From Papio anubis (taxonomy: Eukaryota; Chordata; Mammalia; Primates; Cercopithecidae), in the NCBI RefSeq assembly GCF_008728515.1, contig NC_044991.1, positions 38,458,968 through 38,522,967 on the forward strand: 64,000 bases of DNA, in the 5' to 3' direction. Both the position numbers and the translations under genes were made by a program. Shown here one piece after another: positions 1 through 11,205 of the stretch (its first letter is position 1; every line of letters starts with the position of its first letter). Below the pieces are notes generated by a model. The model was not told where the DNA came from. It saw only the letters and a list, made by a program, of their open reading frames with translations, and did no database searches.

Positions 1-450
1 ATTAAAGAAAGGAAGTGTGATAGTTCCACATGGACAACTCTACTCCTAAGAGGTGGGACTGAATTTAGAAGAAGCCAACCTATGCCGATCATTTTTGGGT
101 GTGCAGACTCAATAATAATACCCAGTGTTGGCATGTGGCCTGGCCAGAGACCCCATCCTAACTTCTCTCCATCACCTTCGTGACTGTCTGCAGGCCTGAG
201 GAATCTCACTCATTCATTCAAGATTTATCTTTTTATTTCTTCTCAAACATATGAACGCTTTGCTCAACTTCTGCTACAAGTTTCCAGGTAGGAGACTCTG
301 CGCCAAAAAGAATAGTTTCTCCTTCTGCAAATGCCATTCCAGCACCTGCAGGTATTAGGAAGTGAATATTTGCAGTTAAAAAAAACATACTCTTCAAAGT
401 AAAGCTGGTGTTAAGATTCCTTTCATAGAAGCAAAAGAGCCAGCTTTAGA
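1..450. other. Unique intronic sequence, nothing recognised
   Basis: I see no exon, repeat family or RNA gene here. Composition is ordinary AT-rich intron. Confidence 0.5.
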
Positions 451-508
451 CAAGTGATTCTCAACCCTGGCTGCTGATAAAAATCACCTAAAAAAGCCAG
501 GTGTGGAG

Positions 509-803
509 GGCCGGGCGCGGTAGCTCATGCCTGTAATCCCAGCACTTTGGGAGGCCGAGGCAGGTGGATCACGAGGTCAGGAGATCGAGACCATCCTGGC
601 TAACACAGTGAAACCCCGTCTCTACTAAAAATACAAAAATTAGCCAGGCGTGGTGGTGGGCGCCTGTAGTCCCAGCTACTCGGGAGGCTGAGGCAGGAGA
701 ATGGCGTGAACCCAGGAGGTGGGGCTTGCAGTGAGCCGAGATCGTGCCACTGCACTCCAGCCTGGGCAACAGAGCGAGACTCCATCTCGGGGAAAAAAAA
801 AAA
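509..803 (+). mobile_element. AluY-type SINE inserted into the head of the next Alu
   Basis: Full-length dimeric Alu starting GGCCGGGCGCGGTAGCTCA and ending in an A tail. It has the Y-type 'GATCACGAGGTCAGGAGATCGAGACCATCC' signature (given in parts: GATCACGAGG, AGATCGAGACC). The string AAAAGCCAGGTGT occurs before it (about 492-506) and after its tail (about 800-812), so it appears to have landed in the first bases of the Alu at 804. Confidence 0.9.
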
Positions 804-1109
804 GCCAGGTGTTGTGGCTAAACCTATAATCCCAGCACTTTGGGAGGCTGAGGCAGGCAGATCACCTGAGACCAGGAGTTCAAGACCAGCCTGGCCAACA
901 TAGTGAATCCCTGTCTCTACTAAAATACAAAAAGTAGCTAGGAGTGGTGGGGGGCGCCTGTAGTCCCAGCTACTCAGGAGGCTAGGGCAGGAGAATCGCT
1001 TGAACTTGGGGAGGTGGAGGTTGCAATGAGTGGAGATCGCACCACTACACTCCAGCCTGGGTGACAGAGCAAGAGCCTGTCTCAAAAAGAAAAGAAAGAA
1101 AAACAAAAA
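804..1109 (+). mobile_element. AluS-like SINE
   Basis: Dimeric Alu with S-type 'CACCTGAGACCAGGAGTTC' and an A-rich tail broken by G and C. Its first bases are duplicated on the far side of the younger Alu at 509-803, so it is the older host copy. Confidence 0.85.
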
Positions 1110-1410
1110 GCCAGGTGCAGTGGCTCACGCCTGTAATCCCAGCACACTTTGGGAGGCTGAGGCGGTTGGATCACCAGAAGTCAGGAGTTCAAGACCAGCC
1201 TGGTCAACATGATGAAACCCTGTCTCTACTAAAAATACCAAAATTAGCTGGGCATGGTGGCGCACACCTGTAGTCCCAGCTACTCGGGAGGCTGAGGCAG
1301 GAGAATAGCTTGAACTTGGGAGGTGGAGGTTGCAGTGAGCTGAGATTGTTCCACTGTACTCCAGCCTGGGCAACAAAGCAAGACTCCATCTCAAAAAAAA
1401 AAAAAAAAAA
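1110..1410 (+). mobile_element. AluS-like SINE, third of a head-to-tail cluster
   Basis: Full-length Alu beginning GCCAGGTGCAGTGGCTCACG and ending in an 18-base A tail. It abuts the right MER5A end, so it inserted inside that transposon. Confidence 0.9.
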
Positions 1411-1459
1411 TTTCCCAGGGGATCTCAATGTGCAACCAAGTTTACAACCACTACTTTGG

Positions 1460-1630
1460 ATCAGTGTTTGTCAAACTTGAGCGCCTGTGTGAAAGTCACC
1501 TGGGGTTTGTTAAGCCACAGATTCCTGATTTCAGACTCACAGCTTCTGCAGGCGTGGCGTGAGCCAGAGACATTGCATTTCTAACAAGCTCTCAGTGACC
1601 AATCTGAGGACAACACTGTAAGGAGCATTT
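1460..1630 (+). mobile_element. Second MER5-like DNA transposon fossil
   Basis: The stretch TCAGTGTTTGTCAAACTTGA, then GTGAAAGTCACCTGGGG, CACAGATTCCTGATTTCAGA and TTGCATTTCTAACAAG follows the order of a MER5A/MER5B consensus. It starts within 10 bases of the end of the preceding MER5A, so two related copies lie side by side. Confidence 0.7.
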
Positions 1631-2951
1631 GCCTGAGGTCCAAGTGTAAAACATGCACATTAACTCAGATCCAATTAGGGGTTTGGTTTGGTTTTGTTAG
1701 GGGCTAGGGGCGAGGGATGGGTACCATGCCACTAAAAGAATTCTTGGTGACTAAATGAATATTTTATCACTGCCACCTCAGGTTGGCCATATTTTGCCAA
1801 GTCCAAATTGGACAGTGTCTAACATGACAATTGTGATGCTCATGTGTGCTGAAAGTAAACATGTTGACATATCTTCCTTCCCTAGAAGGGCACATCCTGT
1901 GACTCCTCTGTGGTTTCAAGGAGCTGAAAAGCCTTTGTTCTGACAAGTGACCTCAGCCTGAAAAGCAGGGACCAGACAGGAAGATGGTGAATAAAATTCA
2001 TGGGACCTCGTAAAGGAGCAACCATAAATTATCCCTTGCCTTTGCAAATGACTAAGCTAACTCCTTGATTCAGCCAGCCACTTGAGATTTATAGCATGTT
2101 ATTACAGGACAAATTGGCTTTAATCAGGAACAACCTTCAGGAAAAAACTAATGTGAGAACATCAAACATGTAGGGGATGCTACTGGTGCCCCACCTAGAG
2201 CCCCTCCTCTAGGGCAGGCACCCATGCCCCAGCTGCTGTGAGTGTTGGCTGTGGAAAGCTCACAGCTGCTCCTCTTCTCCTGGAAATGCCCAGGAAGCTA
2301 CATCCTCTCCCTGAGAGCAGACTCGCTGCCAATGACATACTGATATGTACTTTCTACATATGTGAGATGGAGAAGAGTGGCCTTCTAGCCTCAAGGTGTG
2401 ACAACTCTGGGGGCTATTCACGCTGCTGAGCTCCCTGTGGGACCAGGCAGAGCCCACATCTTTGCCTTGCCTCCTCCCTGTCCCATCCTGGATCCCTCAC
2501 TCCTTGGCAGACTGTTCCTGAATCACTTGCACAAGAAGCCCTGAATCAGGTTCTCCTTCCAGGGAACTCAACCTACGATAGAACTTGATGAGATTAATAG
2601 AAACTAATGATTGCTAAGAAAGGTGTCTGCATGCAAACAGGAGGCAAGGCAGTGAACAGAGGTTCATAAAAGGTAAAACACTGTGATACAATTCAGGTGA
2701 TTCCAATAAAAACATGGCCATAGTGGAATGGCCACAGAGCCAAGCACAGGGCAGGAAGCATGAGGTTCCTCTCCTAGCTTGGCCGGGCCTGTGAGTCCTT
2801 GCTCAGGTCCCTTTCTGAGCCTCGTCCTTTTGATCTGAAAATAGTAAATAACAATACCTTCACCACCAGCTAGTAATCAATGCAAGCAAAAATTGTGAGT
2901 GGATGCTAAAATCAGAAGGCAAAAGACTTAGGAAATAGAATAGTCATAGTT
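1631..2951. other. Unique intronic sequence
   Basis: No exon with plausible splice sites and no named repeat recognised. Short open frames near 1755 and 2238 have no familiar domain. Confidence 0.5.
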
Positions 2952-3252
2952 GGCCGGGCACGGTGGCTCAAGCCTGTAATCCCAGCACTTTGGGAGGCCG
3001 TGAGACGGGATGGATCACTTAGGTCAGGAGATCGGTGACCATCCTGGCTGAACACGTGAAACCGCCCTCTACTAAAAATACAAAAAAAAACTAGCCGGCG
3101 TGGGTGGCGGGCGCCTGTAGTCCCAGCTACTCGGGAGGCTGAGGCAGGAGAATGGCATAAACCCGGGAGGCGGAGCTTGCAGTGAGCTGAGATCGCGCCA
3201 CTGCTCTCCAGCCTGGGCGACAGAGAGGGACTCCATCTCAAAAAAAAAAAAA
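2952..3252 (+). mobile_element. AluY-type SINE with an unusual cluster of small indels
   Basis: Dimeric Alu flanked by a perfect 14-base target duplication AGAATAGTCATAGT (2937-2950 and 3252-3265). The left arm carries several one- or two-base insertions and swaps relative to other copies (for example GGCCGTGAGACGGGATGG near 2997 and GGCTGAACACGTGAAACCGC near 3047), while the right arm is nearly clean. Confidence 0.9.
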
Positions 3253-3265
3253 GAATAGTCATAGT

Positions 3266-3677
3266 CTTAAAATATCACCTCACAGATCACTTAATGACTT
3301 GTGAAAATGCAAAGGTACCCTGGCAATGGAGGAACCTGGTAGATGCCACCTTAACCAAGTGATCTGTGCTAACTCCTCCAAAAATGAGCCGCCCTGACAT
3401 CATGTGCCCCCGACGTGAGGCTCTGAGAAGGTACCATGTCACCCAGGTGTCTTTCCTGCCCCCAAATATGACTCACCTGAATGTATACAGGAGAAAACAA
3501 TCAGAAAAATCCAAATTTCAGTGACTGCAAAACCAATGGCCAAAACTTCAAAAATGTCAATGTCATGAATTTTAACAGGCTGTAGGATTAACACAGGTTC
3601 AAGGTGAATAAAGAGATATGATAACTACATGGAGTGAATAGCCTTGAACTCGTATGGCATCAGTATAAAAAGATCTA
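3266..3677. other. Mostly unique sequence, possibly the start of an old L1 fragment
   Basis: No gene recognised. The last part (about 3600-3690) may belong to the L1-like sequence that resumes after the Alu trimer at 4180. Confidence 0.4.
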
Positions 3678-3690
3678 TAAAGGACAATTT

Positions 3691-4165
3691 CACCTGTGAT
3701 CCCAGCACTTTGGGAGGCCAAGGTGTACGGCTTGCTTGACCTCAGGAGTTTGAGGCCAGCCCGGGCAACACGGCAAAACCTGGTCTCTACAAAATATACA
3801 GAAAAGAATTAGCCAGGCATGGTGGAGCGTGCGTGCCTCTGGTCCCAACTACTCCAGAGGCTGAGGCGGGAGGATCGCTTGAGCTTGGGAGGTGGAGGTT
3901 GCAGTGAGCTGAGATGGCACCACTGCACTTCAGCCTGGGTGACAGAGTTAGACCCTGCCTCAAAAAAATAAAAAATAAAAAAATAAAGGTAGCCGGGCAC
4001 AATGGTGTGTGCCTATAGTTCCAGCTACAGCTACTCAGGAGGCTAAGGCAGGAGAACTGTTTGAACCTGAGAGGTGGAGGTTGCATTGAGCCAAGACCAT
4101 ACCATTGCACTCCAGCCTGGGTGACAGAGCAAGACCTTATCTGAATAGTAAAATAAAATAAAATA
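3691..4165 (+). mobile_element. Alu trimer: left arm, right arm, second right arm
   Basis: A slightly 5'-truncated left arm (3691-3803) is followed by a right arm ending in an A-rich linker near 3988. A second right arm follows (about 3990-4139, AGCCGGGCACAATGGTGTG onward) with an AAAATAAAAT tail. One imperfect target duplication encloses the whole block (TAAAGGACAATTTC at 3678-3691, AAAATGGATAATTTC around 4166-4180), so it looks like a single insertion. Confidence 0.7.
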
Positions 4166-4169
4166 AAAT

Positions 4170-4450
4170 GGATAATTTCCTAAGCGTGATAATTTTATTA
4201 TGCTTACAAGGGAAAAATGCTCTTATTCTTAAGACACGCATACTGAAAAATTTAAGGGCAAAGTGTAAACATGTTTGAAAGTGTCAAAAAGAAAGAAAGT
4301 GTCAAATGGTGAGCTCCGCCTAAAAAGAATAAAAATATAGGGAGATAAAGAAAATGTGGCAAAATTTCAACAGGTAGTGAATTAAGTGACCAGTGCTATC
4401 TTTGCAACTTTTCCATAATGTTTGAAATTTCTCAAAATAATAGGTTGGAG
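4170..4450 (+). mobile_element. Old L1 (L1M-type) 3' end
   Basis: Text such as GTGATAATTTTATTATGCTT, TCTTATTCTTAAGACACGCA, AAATGTGGCAAAATTTCAAC and TTGAAATTTCTCAAAATAAT follows the 3' UTR of old mammalian L1 families. It is non-coding and heavily diverged. Confidence 0.6.
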
Positions 4451-5548
4451 GAGAAGTATCTACCATCTCACTGAGTTTTTCTGACTATAAAACTCATTTA
4501 TTTGTGCGGCCATTCCCACTATGTCTAGGTGTCTAGGGCTGCTATCATGAGGAGACAAAACTTAGGTACAGATACAGTGAGACCCACCTGTGAATACAAT
4601 GGGCAAACCACAGAATGCCCCTCAAAGTATAAGGTGCCTCTAGGGGCAGAGAACAAACACTCACCCAAAAGTCACAGCCTCCACCCATCCCAATTCCAAC
4701 CAAACCTGGGCCTCATGGCTGTGAAGCAGATGGGTGGATCTTCCGTCCACTTTGGAAGGGCAGGGCTCTCCAGCACCTGTCCTGCTATTGTGAAAACCAG
4801 GTTAAGGCTCTTTGGAGTATGGAATGAGAGAGGCCTTTCCACTGGGCTGGATTTCCTTCCTTCCCATGGCCCAGCGTTAATCGCCTGAGCAGGTGGAAGA
4901 ATAAGTGATCGCAGAAAGCTCGTTCTGAATAGGACAACCAGGCAGACAAGGGTTAGTTTTACTAACATTGCCAGAATCAGATTCACTTGAGCAGAGCAGA
5001 GCTTCCAAACGATGCATGCCTTTTCTTGTCCTAATTCCAGAAGAATAGTACAGTCTACCAGCACAGCCCCTAATGACCAGTCCCAGCGACGAGGGTCTAG
5101 ACAAAGCATGCTATGAAGCCTCCCTTGCACCTCCCCCTACATCACCCGCTCCCCCGAGCTCCGTCCCCAACCATACATCTGAAGTGTACCCTTTGACCTT
5201 GCAAATGAGAGACAATTGATAAGGCAAAAATACATAGAAATGTGATACGAAGTCATTTCTGTGGCAAAAAGTACTGACAGAGTAAATAAAGTCAACAACT
5301 TTCTAGATATAAGAATCCTAGTTTGGCTGTTAAATAGCAAAAAGAAAGTTCAAGGCAAAATGCCAAATTCTTACTCTGTCAATCAAGGATGGTGCACATC
5401 CACTAGGCTATAGGTGTCAGCAGGTGTGCTCTGCTCTGTATGGCTCTGCCCTCAGTGGTAGGACATGAGGATAAACGAGTTAAACAAAAAGCCCCCTAAA
5501 CCTCCTCTGTGTGTGTAAAACCACACCTTCACTAAGCTGAGCAATTAG
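4451..5548. other. Unique intronic sequence
   Basis: Open frames on both strands (152 codons on minus at 4672-5130, 119 codons on plus at 4529-4888) have no domain I recognise and no splice or promoter context. I treat them as chance. Confidence 0.5.
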
Positions 5549-5552
5549 ATAT

Positions 5553-5587
<35 letters not shown>

Positions 5588-5873
5588 GAGACGGAGTCTG
5601 GCTCTGTCACCCAGGCTGCAGTGCAATGGTGCAATCTTGGCTCACTGCAACCTCTGCCTCCCAGGTTCAAGTGATTCTCCAGCCTCAGCCTCCTAAGTAG
5701 CTGGAATTACAGGCACACACCACCATGCCTGGCTAATTTTTGTATTTTTTTTAAACAGAGACGAGGTTTCACCATGTTGGCCAGGCTGGTCTCGAACTCC
5801 TGATCTCAGGCGATCCACCAGCCTTAGCCTCCCAAAGTGCTGGGATTACAGGTGTGAGCCACAGCATCCAGCC
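5549..5873 (-). mobile_element. Alu SINE with (ATTT)n tail
   Basis: Antisense Alu: a 38-base ATTT microsatellite at the tail, then AGACGGAGTCTGGCTCTGTC, ending AGCCACAGCATCCAGCC. The microsatellite grew from the poly-A tail. Confidence 0.9.
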
Positions 5874-5907
5874 TAGATTTTTTTTTTTTTTTTTTAAATA
5901 AAATGAC

Positions 5908-6066
5908 GTCCTGGTACAGTGGCCTGTACCCTAATCCCAGCATTTTGGGAGGCAGAGGGAGGTGAATCGCTTGAGCCTAGGAGGTCGAGGTTGCAGTGAG
6001 CTGTGATCATGCCACTACACTCCAGCCTGGGCAACAGAGTGAGACCTTGTCTCAATAAATAAATAT
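5908..6066 (+). mobile_element. Alu with internal deletion (monomer-like)
   Basis: CCTGGTACAGTGGCCTGTAC leads directly to a right-arm-like GAATCGCTTGAGCCTAGGAG and CTCCAGCCTGGGCAACAGAG, with an AATAAATA tail. It faces the minus-strand Alu at 5549-5873. Confidence 0.75.
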
Positions 6067-6268
6067 ATACTTAAAATTAAAATTAAAATCATTCAAGACA
6101 ATCACTTTTGTCTGGGACATACTTCCAAGTTGCCTTGGAGAGTGCTCCCGAGAAACTGCAGTTTCTAAATGGACAATTTAATATCATCTATCATAAGATG
6201 TGCCAGATTTTTTTTAAGAACAAAAGTGATTTCAAACAAATATTTAAAATGTACTATGAATTTTCCAC

Positions 6269-6467
6269 CAGCCTGGTCAACATGGCGAAACCCCGTCTTT
6301 ACTAAAAGTACAAAAATTAGCCGGGTGTGGTGGCACGCTCCTGTAGTCCCAGCTACTTGGGAGGCTGAGGCAGGAGAATGGCTTGAACCCGGGAGGTGGA
6401 GGTTGCAGTAAGCCGAGATCCCGCCACTGCACTCCAGCCTGGGCGACAGAGGGATACTGTGTCTACA
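6269..6467 (+). mobile_element. 5'-truncated Alu
   Basis: Begins mid left arm at CCAGCCTGGTCAACATGGCG, includes the full right arm and ends GTGTCTACAAAA. Confidence 0.85.
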
Positions 6468-6500
6468 AAAATATATATCTATATATAGATATATATTTTT
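6467..6500. repeat. 34-bp perfect AT palindrome
   Basis: Four A, then ATATATATCT ATATATAGAT ATATAT, then four T reads the same on both strands, centred near 6483.5. It grew at the tail of the truncated Alu. Confidence 0.9.
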
Positions 6501-7542
6501 TCCAGTCTATAGCAGACTGTTAGATCATAATTCAGCTAAAAAGGGATTGGTTTAGTTAATTAACAATATCTGAAAACCCCTCACAGAATGAATGGCAAGT
6601 CCCCTATGGAGATAAATAAGGCAGTTGTGGCCCCTAAGTCAAGTGATGCTTTCCTAGGGGAAGTTCCATAGTTCTCTGGCTCCCTTCCGTGTGTCTGTGC
6701 CAGCGGCTGTGTCTCAGCACAGTCACTATCACATCTGCCTCGGAGCTGGAACCATTTGTGGTCTACCCTTGTGTTTTATCAAGGTAACCTGTTTTGCTTC
6801 TACTTACATGAGTCATCTGGTGACACTGGGATGACTGGGTCAGCAGTTAGTTGGAGGAAGGATTATCACAGTTTCTCAAAAGCAGCTGGGCTTTCGGCTT
6901 TTATCTCGGTTCCCCAAGCCCTGGCCGTAGACATGACCTTCTTTCCCTTGTCAGGCTCCACAAGGTATGGAGAACTCTCCCCTTGGAAGGGCGACACCTG
7001 CTTGCTTTGCCGGCTTTCCCAGGCCAATCATGGTGGAATCTACAAGGACTGCCCCAGACCTGGGATTTGAAGGAGTGAGCGGCAGGCTCCTCCCATGTCT
7101 CTCCTTGCAAGTCTCACCTTTCTGGCTAGGCACTCCCTGAAAACAGTCATTACGAAAAATTCCTGGCTTTTCTTGAAGCCTGAGGGCTCATTCCCTGAAG
7201 GTTTCTGGGAATCTTCTAGACTTTTACGAAAACAAAGTTTTTCATTGTTTACATGGTAAGTGTTTAATAAGTGGTTACAGAATGAAGACAATGGGCTAAT
7301 TATCATTAACAGGGTGATAAGTTCTTATCAATAAAACAAAAACAACAACAAAAGCAGAGCTCAGGTTCCATATTGCTTTTGCCTCTGACTAAATTATGGT
7401 TTAAGAGTCATTACATCGTTTGTCTCCCAAACATAAAGAACTGTAGTGTTGCTACTAAGTGGAAAACCCAAAAACAAAATAAAGCTCTAATGGTGGAAAA
7501 GTATAGATTAATTTTGATATCTAAATTTTTAATTTTAAAAAT
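6501..7542. other. Unique intronic sequence
   Basis: No exon or repeat recognised. Overlapping short open frames at 6756-7306 on both strands have no familiar domain. Confidence 0.5.
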
Positions 7543-7677
7543 TACTTTTTTAGAGATGGGGGTCTTGCTGAGTTTCCCAGGCTGGTCTCAAACTCCTGGC
7601 CTTAAGTGGTCCTCCTGTCTCAGCCTCAGCTTCCTGAGTAGCTGGGGCTACAGGCACAAGCCACCACGCCTAGCCCA
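7543..7677 (-). mobile_element. Alu monomer (FLAM-like)
   Basis: A single left-arm-like unit in antisense: TTTTTTAGAGATGGGGGTCT to CACCACGCCTAGCCC, about 135 bp, without a second arm. Confidence 0.7.
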
Positions 7678-7853
7678 ATTTTGATAGTTTGTAATATCTC
7701 AATGTGGTTAGAAACTGACAATATTTCCGATACAGTGATGGATATAGCAAGGTAATCCATGGAGGCATGGTTTTAATTTTAATGACCCTTACTTATTTTA
7801 ATGGTTATATGTATTCAGTGTGTTTCCCAATTATGGTAAAGATACTGAATTTG

Positions 7854-8124
7854 TTTTTTGTTGTTTTTTTTTTTGACAGTCTGTCACCCAGGCTGGAGTG
7901 CAGTAGTGTGATCTCGGCTCACTGCAACCTCCGCCTCCTGGGTTCGAGCAATTCTCCCGCCTCAGCCTCCTGAGTAGTTGGGACTTCAGCTAATTTTTGT
8001 ATTTTTAGTAGAGACAGGGTTTTGCCACGTTGGCCAGGCTGGTCTCGAACTCCTGATGTCAGGTGATCCACCCACCTCGTCCTCCCAAAGTGCTGGGATT
8101 ACAGGTGTGACCCACTGCACCAGG
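7854..8124 (-). mobile_element. Alu with a small internal deletion
   Basis: Antisense Alu with CTGAATTTG duplicated at 7845-7853 and 8125-8133. The segment between GTAGTTGGGACTTC and AGCTAATTTTTG lacks the usual CTACAGGCGC...CACGCCC bases. Confidence 0.9.
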
Positions 8125-8137
8125 CTGAATTTGCTTT

Positions 8138-8443
8138 TTCCTTTTTTTTTTCTTTGAGATAGAATCTCGCTCTGTTGCCCAGGGCTGGAGTGCAGTGGTG
8201 ACACAATCTCGGCTTACCGCAACCTCTGTCTCCCGGGTTCAGGCAATTCTTTTGCCTCAACCTCCTGAGTAGCTGGGACTACAGGCATGCGCCACCATGC
8301 TGGACTAATATTTGCATTTTTAGTAGAGACGGGGTTTCGCCATGTTGGCCAGGCCGGTCTCAAACTCCTGGCCTCAATCGATCCTCCCGCCTTGGTCTCT
8401 CAAAGTGCTGGGATTCCAGGTGCGAGCCCCCGGAACCGGCCTG
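8138..8443 (-). mobile_element. Alu SINE
   Basis: Full-length antisense Alu immediately after the previous one, from a T-rich tail and GAGATAGAATCTCGCTCTG to GAGCCCCCGGAACCGGCC. Confidence 0.9.
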
Positions 8444-9649
8444 GGGAGATCATCCTGTAGATGCATCTACATGCTGTTGCTCAGCTTCCTCCTTACTGAG
8501 TTCAAGCTACTAGGAATGTCTCCTGCCATATCTGGCTCCTACCTACTTACCTACCTGTCAAACTGAGTTCAAATCCTCATCCCTTATCTCTGTCAGCTGC
8601 AAGTAATCTGTGACCCATCACATTCCTTCCTTACTGTCCCCACACCTCCAGGGAACCTACCCCATTCCACTCTGGTCAGACTTCTCTCCCTTACTAGCCT
8701 GGCCTCATCCCCAGGCCATATTCAGGCCTCGCCCTGGGCAGGCATTAATAAAGGGTCTGCTTTAGGCGTGACCAGGGGCCTGAGGAGGAGGTGATCGGCA
8801 GAGAGCAAGGTTTACAGAAGAGGAGGAGCTTAGTGGGCAGGAAGAAAGGTTCTTAAGGGTACTGGGCAGTTTCTTTCTGAGTCCTCCTAACAAATACAAT
8901 CCGCTGCTCAGCTCCAGCCTCAGGAGACAAAGGGTTCTTGTTTCTGTGCTTATCAGGAAATGGGCGGCAAAAATCACCACAGCTACCAAGAGCCCCCTGA
9001 CCTTTGGCCATCTCTGGGGCAAGAAAAGGAGGCAGCTCCAATCCTTCCAGAAAAACAAATCCTTCCTTATTGCTCGTGAATTTCTCCCATGGACACCCCT
9101 TCTAAGCTCAAGTCAACTAGCAAGGAGTGGGCTTTGAGTGGCTTTGGTTGTAAAAGTCAATGATGTTCTTGCAGTCTACATAGTGAAAAAAAAAAAATGA
9201 TAAGAAAGATAAAAAGAAAAGTCAATGATGAGCTTTAGTTTAGAATTACAATAATTCTACGCCCACCAATACCAGACGTTGGAGACCAGTGCTCCATCCA
9301 AGATCTCCAAATACAGAATGCTTTATTCCAGCACGGAGAATGAGATTTAGAATTCCAACAAAAAGTGGCCTGCTGAGTGCAGGAGAAAGTAGAGGGTAGA
9401 CAGTCCTGGCAGGAAAATGCCCTTGGATGAAGGCAGGTGCAGTGCACGAGGTCTGAAGAAATCCCAGTGGGAACCCCACGCACACAGCTTCAGGGGCTTT
9501 CGCATTCAGTCATCAATTTATCTGGAATCAAAGCCATCCACCTCCTGCCCATGTGAGTGCACTGAAATCACGATGATATTTTTGGTAAGGCATGTCATAG
9601 TTTCAATGAAATCAGTCCTGATTCTAGTCTCCCTCAGTCTCCTAATCTT
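8444..9649. other. Unique intronic sequence
   Basis: No exon or repeat family recognised. A 13-base A run at 9186-9198 is the only low-complexity spot. Open frames at 8762-9485 lack domains. Confidence 0.5.
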
Positions 9650-9790
9650 CAGCGGTTAGGTGGAAAGAGGACCCCAAGTCAGACTTGAATCAGAGCCTCA
9701 GCACTGCCCCTTCGTCACTGTGAGACCTGCACCCATTACCACGCACCACTTAGTCTCAGTTTCCCTGTGTCTAAAAATGGATTCTTGTTG
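9650..9790 (+). mobile_element. MIR SINE fragment
   Basis: AGTCAGACTTGAATCAGAGC, CTGTGAGACCTGCACCCATT and AGTCTCAGTTTCCCTGTGTC follow the MIR order 'received/failed to... stayed on... statement of deficits' no further than the shared core: sensory text aside, the bases match the MIR consensus for the tRNA-related and core parts. No coding potential. Confidence 0.6.
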
Positions 9791-10899
9791 AAAAAAGGAA
9801 TCTGTTAGCAAAACAAATAAACAGAACCTGAAAAGAACTTCTGATTCTAAGTGCCTGGAATGTCTTTGAAACTATGAGTAAAGGTTCAGTTCCACGGGAG
9901 TTTCCAGGATGACTTTTTATTGTCTCCTAATTTTTGGATAGTCACAAAAAGAAAGCGAGGCAATGTGTTTCCATTCTAGGACTGACAAATACTGTTGTAT
10001 AAACACAACTCTGGAGCTTGTTTTGGCAGCATTTCATGTGACCTGGGAGAAAGTAAAACCCCAAAGCTTCTAAAGGCTGGCTTCCAGCAGGTCCTGGAAG
10101 CAGGAGAGTTTTCCATCTACCTTTAGTGTCCAGGCTCAACTTGGACTCTGGTGTCACCATCCTCAACTTTCAGATGGAAAAAGAAAAAAAAAACAAAGCC
10201 ACTTCTTTTGATATTTTTGTGTTAAAATGTCCATGTATATCACGCTTCTCCAGGAGCCTCCTTTCAGCTGCATGCCAGACTAAAACCTTTTTCCAGGCTG
10301 TTGCCTTAACCAGCTGCAAAGGCAAGAAAGGTGCACCCTGGGATGTGGCACTGCCAGAGGACCCAGGCTTCTAGTTACAAGAGGCCAATGCAGGGGTCAT
10401 CTTATGAATCAAGGACGAGACAGAAGTCAGAGTCCTGTGCCCACCATGGTCCTGCTCTTGGGACAGTAGATCCTTGACCATGTATCAAAGGGAACACAAA
10501 TATACATCCCCAATGCCACGCCGCGGCCAAGATGCCTGGATAGGTGGGAGATGAAGCCAGGACTTAGTGGGGCTGGGAGAAGAGAGGTGGTGGGTCTGGG
10601 ATCAACAACTTCTGGAAGAATATTAGAACCAGAGGCCCCTTATGTAGAGACACAGAAAATAATGGCTCATATCGAAGATATCTATCGACCAAAAATCTCT
10701 GACACAGGACCAATTCCAATTTGTGTTAAACACATACACACACACAGAGCAAACAAAAAATACCCAGAGAAACTTCAAATTCAAAAATACCTAGAAGTTG
10801 ATGTCTAATGATTTCTTAACACCTTCAGACATAAAAATATTTCTTTGGAATTTTGAAGTTCAGAACTTGAGCCTAGTTATAGGTAAAAAAAAAAAAAAA
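9791..10899. other. Unique intronic sequence
   Basis: No exon recognised. A short ACACACACACA tract lies near 10736 and a 14-base A run at 10885-10899 precedes the next Alu. Confidence 0.5.
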
Positions 10900-11205
10900 G
10901 GCCGGGCACAGTGGCTCACGCCTGTAATCCCAGCACTTTGGGAGGCCGAGACGGGCGGATCACAAGGTCAGGAGATCGAGACCATCCTGGCTAACACGGT
11001 GAAACCCTGTCTCTACTAAAAATACAAAAAATTAGCCGGGCGTGGTGGTGGGTGCCTGTAGTCCCAGTTACACAGGAAGCTGAGGCAGGAGAATGGCATG
11101 AACCTGGGAGATGGAGCTTGGAGTGAGTGGAGATCGCACCACTGCACTCCAGCCTGGGCGACAGAGCGAGACTCCGTCTCAATAGAAAAAAAAAAAAAAG
11201 AAAAG
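10900..11205 (+). mobile_element. AluY-type SINE
   Basis: Begins GGCCGGGCACAGTGGCTCAC, carries the Y-type AGATCGAGACCATCCTGGC and ends GACTCCGTCTCAATAG plus an A tail. Confidence 0.9.

Larger units (their letters stand above)
451..1455. mobile_element. MER5A-like hAT DNA transposon fossil, split by three Alus
   Basis: The left end (451-494) reads GTGATTCTCAACCCTGGCTG followed by AAAAATCACCT. The right end (1411-1455) reads GGGATCTCAATGTGCAACCA then a TTTACAACCACT terminus. Together they match the inverted-repeat ends of the non-autonomous hAT family MER5A. The interior is replaced by three head-to-tail Alus. No transposase is encoded. Confidence 0.75.

Noticed and set aside
600..1106. Long minus-strand open frame with SPRLECSGAIS-type text
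   Set aside because: It is an antisense Alu translated; the same phrase recurs at almost every Alu in the window.
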